A model generated the notes under the pieces. The model was not told where the DNA came from. It was given only the letters and a program-made list of their open reading frames with translations, and did not search any database. A stretch of DNA of 40,413 bases, from the NCBI GenBank assembly GCA_025456145.1, contig JALOLD010000027.1:1-40413 (forward strand), written 5' to 3'. The translations under genes and the position numbers were made by a program. Shown here one piece after another: positions 22,678-30,423 of this stretch (positions are counted from its first letter, which is position 1; every line of letters begins with the position of its first letter). Source of the DNA: Thermoanaerobaculales bacterium. GTDB lineage: Bacteria; Acidobacteriota; Thermoanaerobaculia; Thermoanaerobaculales; Sulfomarinibacteraceae.

Positions 22678-24219
22678 TCAGTGGCGGAAGTGGCGCCGGC
22701 CGGTGAGGACCATCGCGATGCCGAGGGCGTTGCAGGTCGCGATCACCTCGGGGTCCTTGATCGAGCCCCCCGGCTGGATGACGGCGCGGACGCCGGCCGC
22801 GTGCAGCGACTCGACCCCGTCGGGAAAGGGGAAGAAGGCGTCCGACGCGGCGACGCTACCGGACAGGTCGTGGCCGTGCTCGAGGGCCTTGGCGACCGCG
22901 ATCTTGGCCGCGTCGACCCGGCTCATCTGGCCGGCGCCGATGCCGAGGATCCGGTCGGCGGCGCCGACCACGATGGCGTTCGACCCGACGTGCTTGACGA
23001 CCCGCCAGGCGAGCTCGAGGGCCGCGCTCTCGTCGGCGGTGGGGGCGCGCTCGGTCGCCACGCGGCGCTCCTCCCCCTGCCACCCGGCGTCGCGCTGCTG
23101 GAGCAGCAGACCGCCGTCGACGTCGCGGATCACCGTCCCGGTCGGCGCCGCCGGCGAGGCTTCGAGCACCCGGAGGTTCTTCTTGGCGGCGAAGGTCTCG
23201 AGGGCCGCCCGGTCGAAGCCCGGGGCGACCACCACCTCGGCGAACTGCTCGACGACCGCGGCGGCGAAGGCGCCGTCGACCGGTCGGTTCGCCGCGATCA
23301 CCCCGCCGAACGCCGACAGCGGGTCGGTCGCGCGGGCGATCCGAAAGGCCTCGGCCATGTCGTCGGCGAGACCGACCCCGCAGGGGTTGGCGTGCTTGAT
23401 GACCGCCACGCCGGCCGCCGGGAGGTCCCAGACCAGCCGCCAGGCGCCGGTCGCGTCGCCGAGGTTGTTGTAGGACAGCTCCTTGCCCTGGATCTGGCTC
23501 GCCCCGGCGAGCCCGGTGGCGCCCGGCCGGCGGACCAGCATCCCCCACTGGTGGGGGTTCTCGCCATAGCGCAGGCCCCGGCGCTCGCCGGAGAGGAGCT
23601 CCTCGGCGACGGCGGCGGGGGTCGAGTCGGCGTCGGCGCCGCCGAGCAGCCGGGGCAGGGCGGCGGAGATCGCCGCGTCGTAGGCCGCGGTGTGGGCAAA
23701 GGCCTTGACCGCGAGCCGCTGACGGGTCGCCTCGGAGGGCGCTCCGGCGGCGAGCTCGGCGAGCAGCGCCGGGTAGTCGGCGGGGTCGACCACGACCGTG
23801 ACCCGGGCGTGGTTCTTGGCCGCCGCCCGGATCAGGCTCGGGCCGCCGATGTCGATCTGCTCGACCGCCTCGGCGAGCCCGACCTCGGCCCGCGCGACGG
23901 TCTCGCGGAAGGGGTAGAGATTGACCACGACGAGGTCGATCGGCGGGATGCCGTGCTCTGAGAGCTGCGAGAGGTGGTCGGCGACCGGTGCCGCGAGGAT
24001 CCCGGCGAAGACGCGGGGGTGGAGGGTCTTGACCCGGCCGTCGAGGATCTCGGGGAAGCCGGTGTGGTCGCCGACCGCGACGACCTCGCAGCCCTCATCG
24101 GCGAGGGCCCGGGCGGTGCCGCCGGTCGACAGCAGCGTCCAGCCGAGCGCGACGAGCCGGGGCCCGAGCACGTTGAGCCCCCGTTTGTCGGACACCGAGA
24201 TCAGGGCGAGCTTGGTCAT
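22678..24219 (-). CDS. purH: Bifunctional AICAR formyltransferase / IMP cyclohydrolase
   Basis: A 513-residue PurH, which does the last two steps of purine synthesis: formylation of AICAR with 10-formyl-THF, then ring closure to IMP. The N-terminal MGS-like cyclohydrolase domain shows LALISVSDKRGL, LLSTGGTARAL, VKTLHPRVFAGIL and VVVNLYPFRETVA. The transformylase domain has RYGENPHQ, the catalytic VIKHANPCGVG block and the terminal VLTGRRHFRH. Length is normal. ATG 24219 has GGAGGCACAG upstream and TAGAAT at 24242-24247; the frame is open further up to 24495 but has no homology there. It is divergent from the ABC substrate-binding gene, and the DUF6982-like gene follows after 107 bp. Confidence 0.97.
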   Translation of the reverse strand: MTKLALISVSDKRGLNVLGPRLVALGWTLLSTGGTARALADEGCEVVAVGDHTGFPEILDGRVKTLHPRVFAGILAAPVADHLSQLSEHGIPPIDLVVVNLYPFRETVARAEVGLAEAVEQIDIGGPSLIRAAAKNHARVTVVVDPADYPALLAELAAGAPSEATRQRLAVKAFAHTAAYDAAISAALPRLLGGADADSTPAAVAEELLSGERRGLRYGENPHQWGMLVRRPGATGLAGASQIQGKELSYNNLGDATGAWRLVWDLPAAGVAVIKHANPCGVGLADDMAEAFRIARATDPLSAFGGVIAANRPVDGAFAAAVVEQFAEVVVAPGFDRAALETFAAKKNLRVLEASPAAPTGTVIRDVDGGLLLQQRDAGWQGEERRVATERAPTADESAALELAWRVVKHVGSNAIVVGAADRILGIGAGQMSRVDAAKIAVAKALEHGHDLSGSVAASDAFFPFPDGVESLHAAGVRAVIQPGGSIKDPEVIATCNALGIAMVLTGRRHFRH

Positions 24220-24241
24220 CTGTGCCTCCGTCGACCGGCGG

Positions 24242-24247
24242 ATTCTA
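24242..24247 (-). promoter_or_regulatory. -10-like hexamer TAGAAT, purH
   Basis: TAGAAT on the minus strand, 22 nt before ATG 24219. The leader contains the GGAGG ribosome-binding site. No purine riboswitch-like structure is apparent in so short a leader. Confidence 0.45.
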
Positions 24248-24346
24248 CCGTGGCGGGGGATGACGGCAAACCTCGGCCGGCGCCGGGGGGACGGCCGGCC
24301 GGGCGCAATCCGGGCCCGGGCGCGGGCATCGGCGCCGATGACGCGA

Positions 24347-24352
24347 TACCAT
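24347..24352 (+). promoter_or_regulatory. -10-like hexamer TACCAT, ABC binding-protein gene
   Basis: TACCAT lies 18 nt before ATG 24371. GAGGTCATCGAG follows and includes a GAGG ribosome-binding site. Confidence 0.35.
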
Positions 24353-24370
24353 GGCGTCGAGGTCATCGAG

Positions 24371-25999
24371 ATGACGAAGAATCTCCTGCCGGTCGCCCTC
24401 CTGGTCACGGCCGCCGCGGCGTGCGGGCCGCCCGCGTCGCCTCCCCCGGGTCCTTCGGACGCGGCAGCGTTGCCCTCGGGGGGCACCGTCGTCATCGGTC
24501 TGCTGAGCGACGTCCAGGGCTGGAACCCCTATCTCGCCGACGACCTCGACACCGCCCAGCTGCTCGCCCTGGTCTACCCGACGCTGGCGATCGAGCAGCC
24601 CGACTACCACCGCCACCCGCCGTCCTTCGCCCCGGCGCTCGCCCGCGCCTGGACCTGGTCCGACGACCACCTCGTCCTCGAGCTCGAGCTCGACCCCCGG
24701 GCGCGCTGGTCGGACGGCGTGCCGATCACCGCGCGCGACGTGGTCTTCACCTGGGAGGTCCAGACCTCGGACGACATCGACTGGCTCCATAGCGACGCCA
24801 AGGGCTCGATCACCGCCGTCGAGGCGGTCGACGACCACACCGTGAGGGCCAGCTTCAGCCGGGTCTACCCCTACCAGCTGATGGACCTCAACGACGGTCC
24901 GATCGTCCCGGCGCACCTCTGGTCCTCGATCCCGTTCGCGGACTGGCGCGACACCGACTGGCTGCCGCGCAGCGTCGCCGGCGGGCCGTTCCGGATCGCC
25001 GGCCACACCCCGCAGCAGCAGATCACCCTCGAGCGCAACCCCGGCTACTGGGACGCGCCGCTGCCCGCCCTCGACCGGGTGGTCTTCAGGATCGCCCCGT
25101 CCGAGCAGAGCCTGGTCAACCAGCTCCTCGCCGGTGACATCGATGTGCTGCCCTCGCTGCCGCCCGCCGATCTCGAGCGGGTCCGCGCCCACCCGGGGAT
25201 CGAGCTCGTGATCTACGACGACCGCTCCTACACCCACCTCTGCTGGAACACCACCGACCCGCGGCTCGCCGACCCCGCGGTGCGCCGCGCTTTGACCGCG
25301 GCGATCGACCGCCAGACCCTGGTCGACGTGGTCTACGGCGGCTTCGGCCGGCTCGGGGTCGGCCCGATCCTCTCGAGCTTCTGGGCCTTCGACGAGGGCC
25401 TCGAGCCGGCGCCCCACGACCCCGCCGCGGCGCGCGCCGGGCTCGCCGCCGCGGGGTGGAGCGACAGCGACGGCGACGGCGTCCTCGACCGCGCCGGCGA
25501 GGCATTCACCATCGAGCTGCTGGCGGCCGCCGAGAACGAGCTCCGCCAGGACATCGCGCTCCTCGTCCAGGCCGACCTCGCACGGGTCGGCGTCGCGGTC
25601 GAGCCGCGCTTCGTCGAGTGGGGCACGCTGGTCGCGGCGGTCGACGCCGGGGACTTCGACGGGGTGGTCAACCGCTGGGAGGAGCCGACCCAGATCGATC
25701 TCGAGGGGCTCTGGCGCACCCCGGCCCCGGACGAGCCGACCTTCAACTTCGGGCGCTACTCGAACGCCGAGGTCGACCGGCTGCTCGACGAGGTCGCGGG
25801 GCTCGCCGACTTCGCCGCCCAGCGGCCGCTCTACCACCGGATCCAGCGGCTGATCGTCGCCGACCAGCCCTACACCTTCCTCGTCGAGAACACCCGGCTG
25901 ACCGCGCTCGCGTCGCGGATCCGGGGCGCCGAGATCAACTCGGCGACGCCGTACTTCAACCTCGAGCGGTGGACCGTCGGGCGCGAGCCCGCCCGCTGA
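24371..25999 (+). CDS. ABC transporter substrate-binding lipoprotein, peptide/nickel type (SBP family 5)
   Basis: A 542-residue extracytoplasmic solute-binding protein of the Dpp/Opp class. The signal peptide ends in a lipobox with C18 (VTAAAAC), so it is a lipoprotein. The SBP_bac_5 fold shows GGTVVIGLLSDVQGWNPYLADD, WSDDHLVLELELDPRARWSDG, ITARDVVFTWE, GGPFRIAGHTPQQQITLERNP and NTTDPRLADPAVRRALTAAIDRQTLVD. These proteins deliver oligopeptides or similar ligands to membrane permeases. ATG 24371 is chosen for the signal peptide; an in-frame ATG at 24338 is also possible. Two permease genes follow at once (4-bp gap, then 4-bp overlap), but no ATPase gene. The ligand is unknown. Confidence 0.94.
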   Translation: MTKNLLPVALLVTAAAACGPPASPPPGPSDAAALPSGGTVVIGLLSDVQGWNPYLADDLDTAQLLALVYPTLAIEQPDYHRHPPSFAPALARAWTWSDDHLVLELELDPRARWSDGVPITARDVVFTWEVQTSDDIDWLHSDAKGSITAVEAVDDHTVRASFSRVYPYQLMDLNDGPIVPAHLWSSIPFADWRDTDWLPRSVAGGPFRIAGHTPQQQITLERNPGYWDAPLPALDRVVFRIAPSEQSLVNQLLAGDIDVLPSLPPADLERVRAHPGIELVIYDDRSYTHLCWNTTDPRLADPAVRRALTAAIDRQTLVDVVYGGFGRLGVGPILSSFWAFDEGLEPAPHDPAAARAGLAAAGWSDSDGDGVLDRAGEAFTIELLAAAENELRQDIALLVQADLARVGVAVEPRFVEWGTLVAAVDAGDFDGVVNRWEEPTQIDLEGLWRTPAPDEPTFNFGRYSNAEVDRLLDEVAGLADFAAQRPLYHRIQRLIVADQPYTFLVENTRLTALASRIRGAEINSATPYFNLERWTVGREPAR

Positions 26000-26003
26000 G
26001 CCG

Positions 26004-26975
26004 ATGCGCCGGCTGGTCGCCCGCCGCCTCCTCCTGCTGGCGCCGATGGTCTGGCTGGTGGCGACCCTGACCTTCGCCGTGGTCGTCGCCGCGCCGGGCT
26101 CCTACGCCGACGCGGTCGACCACCCGGGGCTCGACGCCGCCCAGCGCGAGGCGCTGCGCGCCCGCTACGGTCTCGACCAGCCGTTGCACCGCCAGTACCT
26201 GAGCTGGCTCGGTGCGGTGCTGCGCGGCGACCTCGGGGTCTCGTTCGTCACCAAGGAGCCGGTGACCCGCCTGCTCGGGCGCGCCCTGCCCCCCACGCTG
26301 CTGCTCGGCGGCGCGGCGCTGCTGCTCGACTTCCTGCTCGGCGTCGCGGTCGCCGTCGCCGCCGCCCGGCGGCCGCACGGCTGGTTCGACCGGGTCAGCA
26401 CGGTCGTCGGTCTCGGGGTCGCCGGGCTGCCGTCGTTCTGGGTCGCGGGTCTCGCGGTGCTGGTCTTCGCGCTGCTCCTTGGCTGGTTCCCGGCGTCGCA
26501 CATGCTGTCGGCCGGCGCCGACCGGATGAGCGGCGGCGCCCGCCTCGCCGATTTGCTCCACCACCTCGTCCTCCCGGCGGCCTGCCTCGGTCTCGCCGGG
26601 GCCGCGGGCACCGCCCGCTACCTCCGCGCCGCGCTGCTCGACATCCGCAGCGAGCGCTTCATCCTCGCGGCGCGGGCGCGCGGCCTGAGCGAGCGCCGGG
26701 TCCTCTGGGTCCACACGCTGCGGCCGGCGCTGCTGCCGGCGATCACCCTGCTCGGTCTGTCGCTGCCGGTGCTGGTCTCGGGGTCGGTGGTGATCGAGAC
26801 CGTCTTCTCGTGGCCCGGGGTCGGTCTGGCGCTGCTCCGGGCGGCCCAGGCCCGCGACCTGCCGGTGATCATGGCGATCACCATGCTCGGCGCGGTCGCG
26901 GTGCTCGTCGGCAGCCTGATCGCCGATCTCGGCTATGCCGCCGCCGACCCGCGGGCGCGCGAGGACCTGCGGTGA
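26004..26975 (+). CDS. Oligopeptide-type ABC transporter permease (DppB/OppB-like)
   Basis: A 323-residue inner-membrane permease. The N-terminal helix (7-31) is followed by the YGLDQPLHRQYLSWLGAVLRGDLGVSF block typical of DppB. Six helices follow, and the EAA motif that contacts the ATPase is ILAARARGLSERRVLWVHTLRPALLP. It is preceded by the binding-protein gene (4 bp) and overlaps the second permease by 4 nt (GTGA, 26972-26975). The set therefore forms an importer core. The helix-to-ATPase motif is intact, so it must pair with an ATPase encoded elsewhere. Confidence 0.94.
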   Translation: MRRLVARRLLLLAPMVWLVATLTFAVVVAAPGSYADAVDHPGLDAAQREALRARYGLDQPLHRQYLSWLGAVLRGDLGVSFVTKEPVTRLLGRALPPTLLLGGAALLLDFLLGVAVAVAAARRPHGWFDRVSTVVGLGVAGLPSFWVAGLAVLVFALLLGWFPASHMLSAGADRMSGGARLADLLHHLVLPAACLGLAGAAGTARYLRAALLDIRSERFILAARARGLSERRVLWVHTLRPALLPAITLLGLSLPVLVSGSVVIETVFSWPGVGLALLRAAQARDLPVIMAITMLGAVAVLVGSLIADLGYAAADPRAREDLR

Positions 26976-27919
26976 GCGCGCCGCGACGCCTGAGGGTCGG
27001 CGCCGGCTCGCTCGGCCTGCTCGTCGTCGCCTGCCTCGCCGGCCCCTGGGTGCTGCCGGTCGCGCCGGCCGCCGACCCGGCGCGAGCGGCGCTGCTCCCG
27101 CCGGGCGCCGTGGTCACCGAGGTGACGACGATCGACGGCCGGGCCTACGTCTCCCCCGAGGTCGAGGTCGAAGGGGAGACCGTCACCGTGGCCGGCCCCC
27201 GGCGCGACGAGGTCCTCGCCCGCACCGACGTCGCCTCGATGCGCCGGGTCAGGCTCTGGCTCGGCAGCGACCGCTTCGGCCGCGACGTGCTCGGCCAGCT
27301 GCTCGCCGGCGGCCGGATCTCGGTCGCCGTCGCCGCCCTCGCCGCCCTCGTCGCCCTGGTCGTCGGGACCGGGGTCGGCCTCGCCGCGGCCTCCGCCGGC
27401 GGCGCGGTCGACGCGGCGATCATGCGGCTGGTCGACGCCTTGCTCGCCTTCCCCACCCTGTTCCTGCTGATCCTCCTCGCGGCGCTCTTCCGGCCCGGAC
27501 CCGCGGTCCTCGTCGCGGTGCTCGGCCTGAGCTCGTGGATGGGGCTGTCCCGGCTCGTCCGCGGCCAGGTCCTGGCGCTGCGCGGCCGCGACTTCGTGCT
27601 CGCCGCGCGGGCCGCCGGCGCCACCGAGGGCCGAATCTGGCGGCGCCACTACCTGCCCAACATCGCCGGCCCGCTGGCCCAGGACGCCGCGCTGCGGCTC
27701 GGCGACCTGGTGCTCGCCGAGTCGACCCTGTCCTTTCTCGGGATCGGCCTGCCGCCCGACCTGCCGACCTGGGGAGGGATGGTCGCCGAGGGTCATCGGG
27801 TGATGGTCGACGGCTGGTGGCTGGCGACCCTGCCCGGGCTCGCCATCGCGCTGCTCGTCATCTCGCTCGCGCTCCTCGGCGACGGGATCCAGGAGAGATT
27901 GGCGACCGGAGCGGCGTGA
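26972..27919 (+). CDS. Oligopeptide-type ABC transporter permease (DppC/OppC-like) with periplasmic insert
   Basis: A 315-residue second permease. Helix 1 is at about 12-30. The diagnostic LGSDRFGRDVLGQLLAGGRISV (97-118) corresponds to the LGTDxxGRDV block of DppC, and the EAA motif is FVLAARAAGATEGRIWRRHYLPN. Between helix 1 and LGSD the loop (31-96) is longer than usual: about 45 residues with an evident beta character (VVTEVTTIDGRAYVSPEVEV) replace a short linker. Such a loop could contact the binding protein. GTG 26972 overlaps the first permease stop by 4 nt. No ATPase gene follows; hemY begins 88 bp later from its own promoter. Confidence 0.92.
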   Translation: MSAPRRLRVGAGSLGLLVVACLAGPWVLPVAPAADPARAALLPPGAVVTEVTTIDGRAYVSPEVEVEGETVTVAGPRRDEVLARTDVASMRRVRLWLGSDRFGRDVLGQLLAGGRISVAVAALAALVALVVGTGVGLAAASAGGAVDAAIMRLVDALLAFPTLFLLILLAALFRPGPAVLVAVLGLSSWMGLSRLVRGQVLALRGRDFVLAARAAGATEGRIWRRHYLPNIAGPLAQDAALRLGDLVLAESTLSFLGIGLPPDLPTWGGMVAEGHRVMVDGWWLATLPGLAIALLVISLALLGDGIQERLATGAA

Positions 27920-27993
27920 GGCGGTCTGACCGACGACCCTTCCGCCGACCAGGTCCGACCTCTCCGCCACCCTTCACACCCGCGGTAAGGTGC

Positions 27994-27999
27994 TACCCT
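27994..27999 (+). promoter_or_regulatory. -10-like hexamer TACCCT (TGC-extended), hemY
   Basis: TGCTACCCT ends 8 nt before ATG 28008. A TTCACA (27973-27978) lies 15 bp upstream as a possible -35. No ribosome-binding site precedes the ATG, so the message may be leaderless. Confidence 0.45.
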
Positions 28000-28007
28000 G
28001 CGGGACC

Positions 28008-29393
28008 ATGAGCCCTTCGATCGACACCCGGGTCGCCATCGTCGGCGGCGGGATCACCGGGCTCGCGGCGGCCTCCTGGCTCGAGCTCGACCACGGCATC
28101 GACGACGCGGTGGTCCTCGAGGCGTCGGATCGCGCGGGGGGCAAGATCCGCAGCGAGCTCGAGGCCGGCCACACCGTCGAGGGGGGCCCGCAGGGCTTTC
28201 TCGACAACGCCCCCGACACCCTCGAGCTCGCCCGGCGGGTCGGGCTCGGCGGGGCCCTCGTCCCGGCGGCCGACGCCTCGGCCGACCGCTTCATCCTGCG
28301 CGCCGGCCGGCTGCGCGCGGTCCCGACCTCCCCGGTCTCCTTCGCGACCTCCGACCTGCTGCCCCTCGGAGGACGGCTCCGGGTCTTCGCCGAGCCCTTC
28401 GCCCGGCGACGGCCGGACGGCGACGAGAGCGTCTTCGACTTCGCCGCGCGGCGGATCGGGCGGGTCGCCGCCGAGGTGCTCGTCGACTCGATGGTGACCG
28501 GGGTGTTCGCGGGCGACTCCCGCCGGCTCTCCCTCGCCGCGACCTTCCCGCGGATGGCGGCGATGGAGGCCGAGCACGGCTCGCTGACCCGGGCCCTCGT
28601 GGCGAGGATGCGCGCCGCCCGCCGCTCGGGGGGCCGGAGCGCCGGACCCGCCGGACCGGGCGGCACCCTCCACACCTTCGACGGCGGGATGGAGCTTCTA
28701 CCCCGGCGGCTCGCCGACCGGCTCGGCGACCGGCTCCGGAGCGAGACCGCGGTCCTCGGCATCGGCCGCGATCCGACCGGCCTGATCCTCGAGACCGGGA
28801 GCGGCCCGGTCCGCGCGCGGCGGGTGCTGCTCGCGCTGCCCGCCGACCGCGCGGCGAGGCTGCTCGCCGGTCTCGCGCCCGACGCCGCCGAGCCCCTCGC
28901 CGCGATCCCGACGGTCCCGATCGCGGTCGTCATGGCCTCCTACGCCGATCCCGGGGCCTTCGGCCGGCCGGTCGACGGCTTCGGCTTCCTCGTCCCGCGA
29001 GCCGAGAACGCCGGCATCCTCGGCACGCTGTACTGCCACTCGATCTTCCCCGGCCAGGCGCCGGCCCCGCGGCTCTTCCTGCGCACCATGATCGGCGGCG
29101 CTCGCGAGCCCGGGCTGGCCGGGCTCGGGGACGACGCCCTGGTCGGCTCGGTGCGCGCCGCCCACGCCCGCATCCTCGGTCGCGACCCGGATCCCGACCG
29201 GGTGTGGATCGTGCGCTGGGCCGAGGGGATCTCCCAGTACACGATCGGCCACCTCGACCGGGTCGCCGCCGCCGAGCGGGCCGCCCGCGCCGCGGGGATC
29301 GAGCTCGCCGGCTCGCCCTACCGCGGGGTCTCGGTCAACGACTGCATCCGCCAGGCGCGCGCCGCCGCCGGCCGGCTGGCCGCGACATCCTGA
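28008..29393 (+). CDS. hemY: Protoporphyrinogen/coproporphyrinogen oxidase, FAD-dependent
   Basis: A 461-residue flavoprotein of the HemY type, which uses oxygen to aromatise proto- or coproporphyrinogen during haem synthesis. The FAD dinucleotide-binding motif is VAIVGGGITGLAAASWLE (7-24), then VVLEASDRAGGKIRSELEAG, and the substrate side shows GFLVPRAENAGILGTLYCHS (residues about 325-345). The C-terminal FAD motif is ELAGSPYRGVSVNDCIRQAR. Length is normal. ATG 28008 is preferred over GTG 27990 because TACCCT ends 8 nt before it. Whether it acts in the protoporphyrin or the coproporphyrin branch cannot be told from sequence alone. It is convergent with the UbiA-family gene across an AT-rich inverted repeat. 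Confidence 0.93.
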   Translation: MSPSIDTRVAIVGGGITGLAAASWLELDHGIDDAVVLEASDRAGGKIRSELEAGHTVEGGPQGFLDNAPDTLELARRVGLGGALVPAADASADRFILRAGRLRAVPTSPVSFATSDLLPLGGRLRVFAEPFARRRPDGDESVFDFAARRIGRVAAEVLVDSMVTGVFAGDSRRLSLAATFPRMAAMEAEHGSLTRALVARMRAARRSGGRSAGPAGPGGTLHTFDGGMELLPRRLADRLGDRLRSETAVLGIGRDPTGLILETGSGPVRARRVLLALPADRAARLLAGLAPDAAEPLAAIPTVPIAVVMASYADPGAFGRPVDGFGFLVPRAENAGILGTLYCHSIFPGQAPAPRLFLRTMIGGAREPGLAGLGDDALVGSVRAAHARILGRDPDPDRVWIVRWAEGISQYTIGHLDRVAAAERAARAAGIELAGSPYRGVSVNDCIRQARAAAGRLAATS

Positions 29394-29403
29394 GACCAGA
29401 CGT

Positions 29404-29489
29404 CAGTTATTAGTGTTTAGTTATTCGTTTTAAGTTAAAATGCTGACTTTACTGCCTCGATATAACCAAGAACCAAAAACTAAGAACTG
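29404..29489. repeat. AT-rich imperfect inverted repeat between convergent genes
   Basis: The left arm 29404-29429 and the reverse complement of the right arm 29464-29489 agree at 21 of 26 positions. Both start CAGTTnTTAGTnTTT. The spacer is 34 bp and also AT-rich. The region is low-GC in a genome of about 70% GC. It sits between the hemY and UbiA stops. It could end transcription from both sides as a hairpin, although it is not GC-rich; alternatively it is a small mobile repeat. Confidence 0.55.
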
Positions 29490-29492
29490 GTG

Positions 29493-30368
29493 CTAGCTCG
29501 TGCCGACCACGACGGCGGCGACGCCGAGCCAGACCACCACGGTGATGAGCAGTGGGCGGTCCGTGACCAGGACTCTGGTCGGGCTGCCGCCGAGGTCCTG
29601 GGTGTGGAGCAGGAAGAGGTAGCGGAAGAGGCCGTACAGGACGATCGGAACGGTCGCCATCAAGCCCTCCGAGCCGACCTTGGCGACGGTGTCGGGGGCC
29701 ACGGTGTAAAGCGTGTAGGCGAGGACCGTCGCCCCGAGCACCACGCCGATCGCCTGGTCGACCAGGGCGAGGGTGTAGTGGCCGAGCACCTCGCGATGGC
29801 TCCCCGCGTCGTCGCCGAGCAGGGCGAGCTCGGAGCGCCGCTTGCCGAGGGCGAGGTAGAGGGCGAGCAGGTAGGCGCAGAGCAGCAGCCAGCGCGACAC
29901 CGGCACGTCGATCGCCACCGCACCCCCGACGACCCGCAGGACGAAGCCGGCGGCGAGCACCAGGACGTCGATGAAGACCACCCGCTTGAGGACCGCCGAG
30001 TACAGCACGACGAGGGCGAGGTAGGCCCCGAGAACCACCTGGAACCAGCCGCCCACCGCCGCCGCCGCGGCCAGCGCGGCCGCCGCGAGCAGGACGGCGG
30101 TGGCGAGGGCCGCGCCGGCAGAGATCTCGCCGGCGGCGATCGGACGGTCCCGCTTGGTCGGGTGACGGCGGTCCGACTCGCGGTCGAGCACGTCGTTGAC
30201 CAGGTAGACGGCCGACGAGGCCGCGCAGAACGCCGCCACCGCGAGCAGCCCCCGCGCCCACGCGGCCGAGTCGTCGAGACGGCCCGAGAACACGAGGGGC
30301 GCGAGCACGAAGCCGTTCTTGAGCCACTGCTCGGGTCGCAGGCTGCGGACGAGGGCGGAACCGGTCAC
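29493..30368 (-). CDS. UbiA-family prenyltransferase (decaprenyl-phosphate phosphoribosyltransferase-like)
   Basis: A 291-residue polytopic membrane enzyme with about eight helices. The first aspartate motif is N58-D59-V-L-D62-R-E-S-D66 in VYLVNDVLDRESDRRHPTKR, followed by RDRPIAAG. The second site is at LYSAVLKRVVFIDVLVLAAG. The N-terminal SLRPEQWLKNGFVLAPLVFS and the HPTKRDRPIA stretch closely follow the branch that includes decaprenyl-phosphate phosphoribosyltransferase (Rv3806c type), which uses polyprenyl-phosphate and PRPP to start arabinose donor synthesis. The classic quinone UbiA is the alternative. GTG 30368 is preceded by TAGAAT 6 nt upstream. It follows the propeller gene after 55 bp. 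Confidence 0.88.
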   Translation of the reverse strand: MTGSALVRSLRPEQWLKNGFVLAPLVFSGRLDDSAAWARGLLAVAAFCAASSAVYLVNDVLDRESDRRHPTKRDRPIAAGEISAGAALATAVLLAAAALAAAAAVGGWFQVVLGAYLALVVLYSAVLKRVVFIDVLVLAAGFVLRVVGGAVAIDVPVSRWLLLCAYLLALYLALGKRRSELALLGDDAGSHREVLGHYTLALVDQAIGVVLGATVLAYTLYTVAPDTVAKVGSEGLMATVPIVLYGLFRYLFLLHTQDLGGSPTRVLVTDRPLLITVVVWLGVAAVVVGTS

Positions 30369-30374
30369 CCGTCG

Positions 30375-30380
30375 ATTCTA
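30375..30380 (-). promoter_or_regulatory. -10 hexamer TAGAAT, UbiA-family gene
   Basis: TAGAAT (5 of 6 to TATAAT) on the minus strand, 6 nt before GTG 30368. It fits a leaderless message. Confidence 0.5.
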
Positions 30381-30423
30381 CCGTCCCCCGGATCGTCCGG
30401 GGACGGCTCGATCCCGCCGAGGG

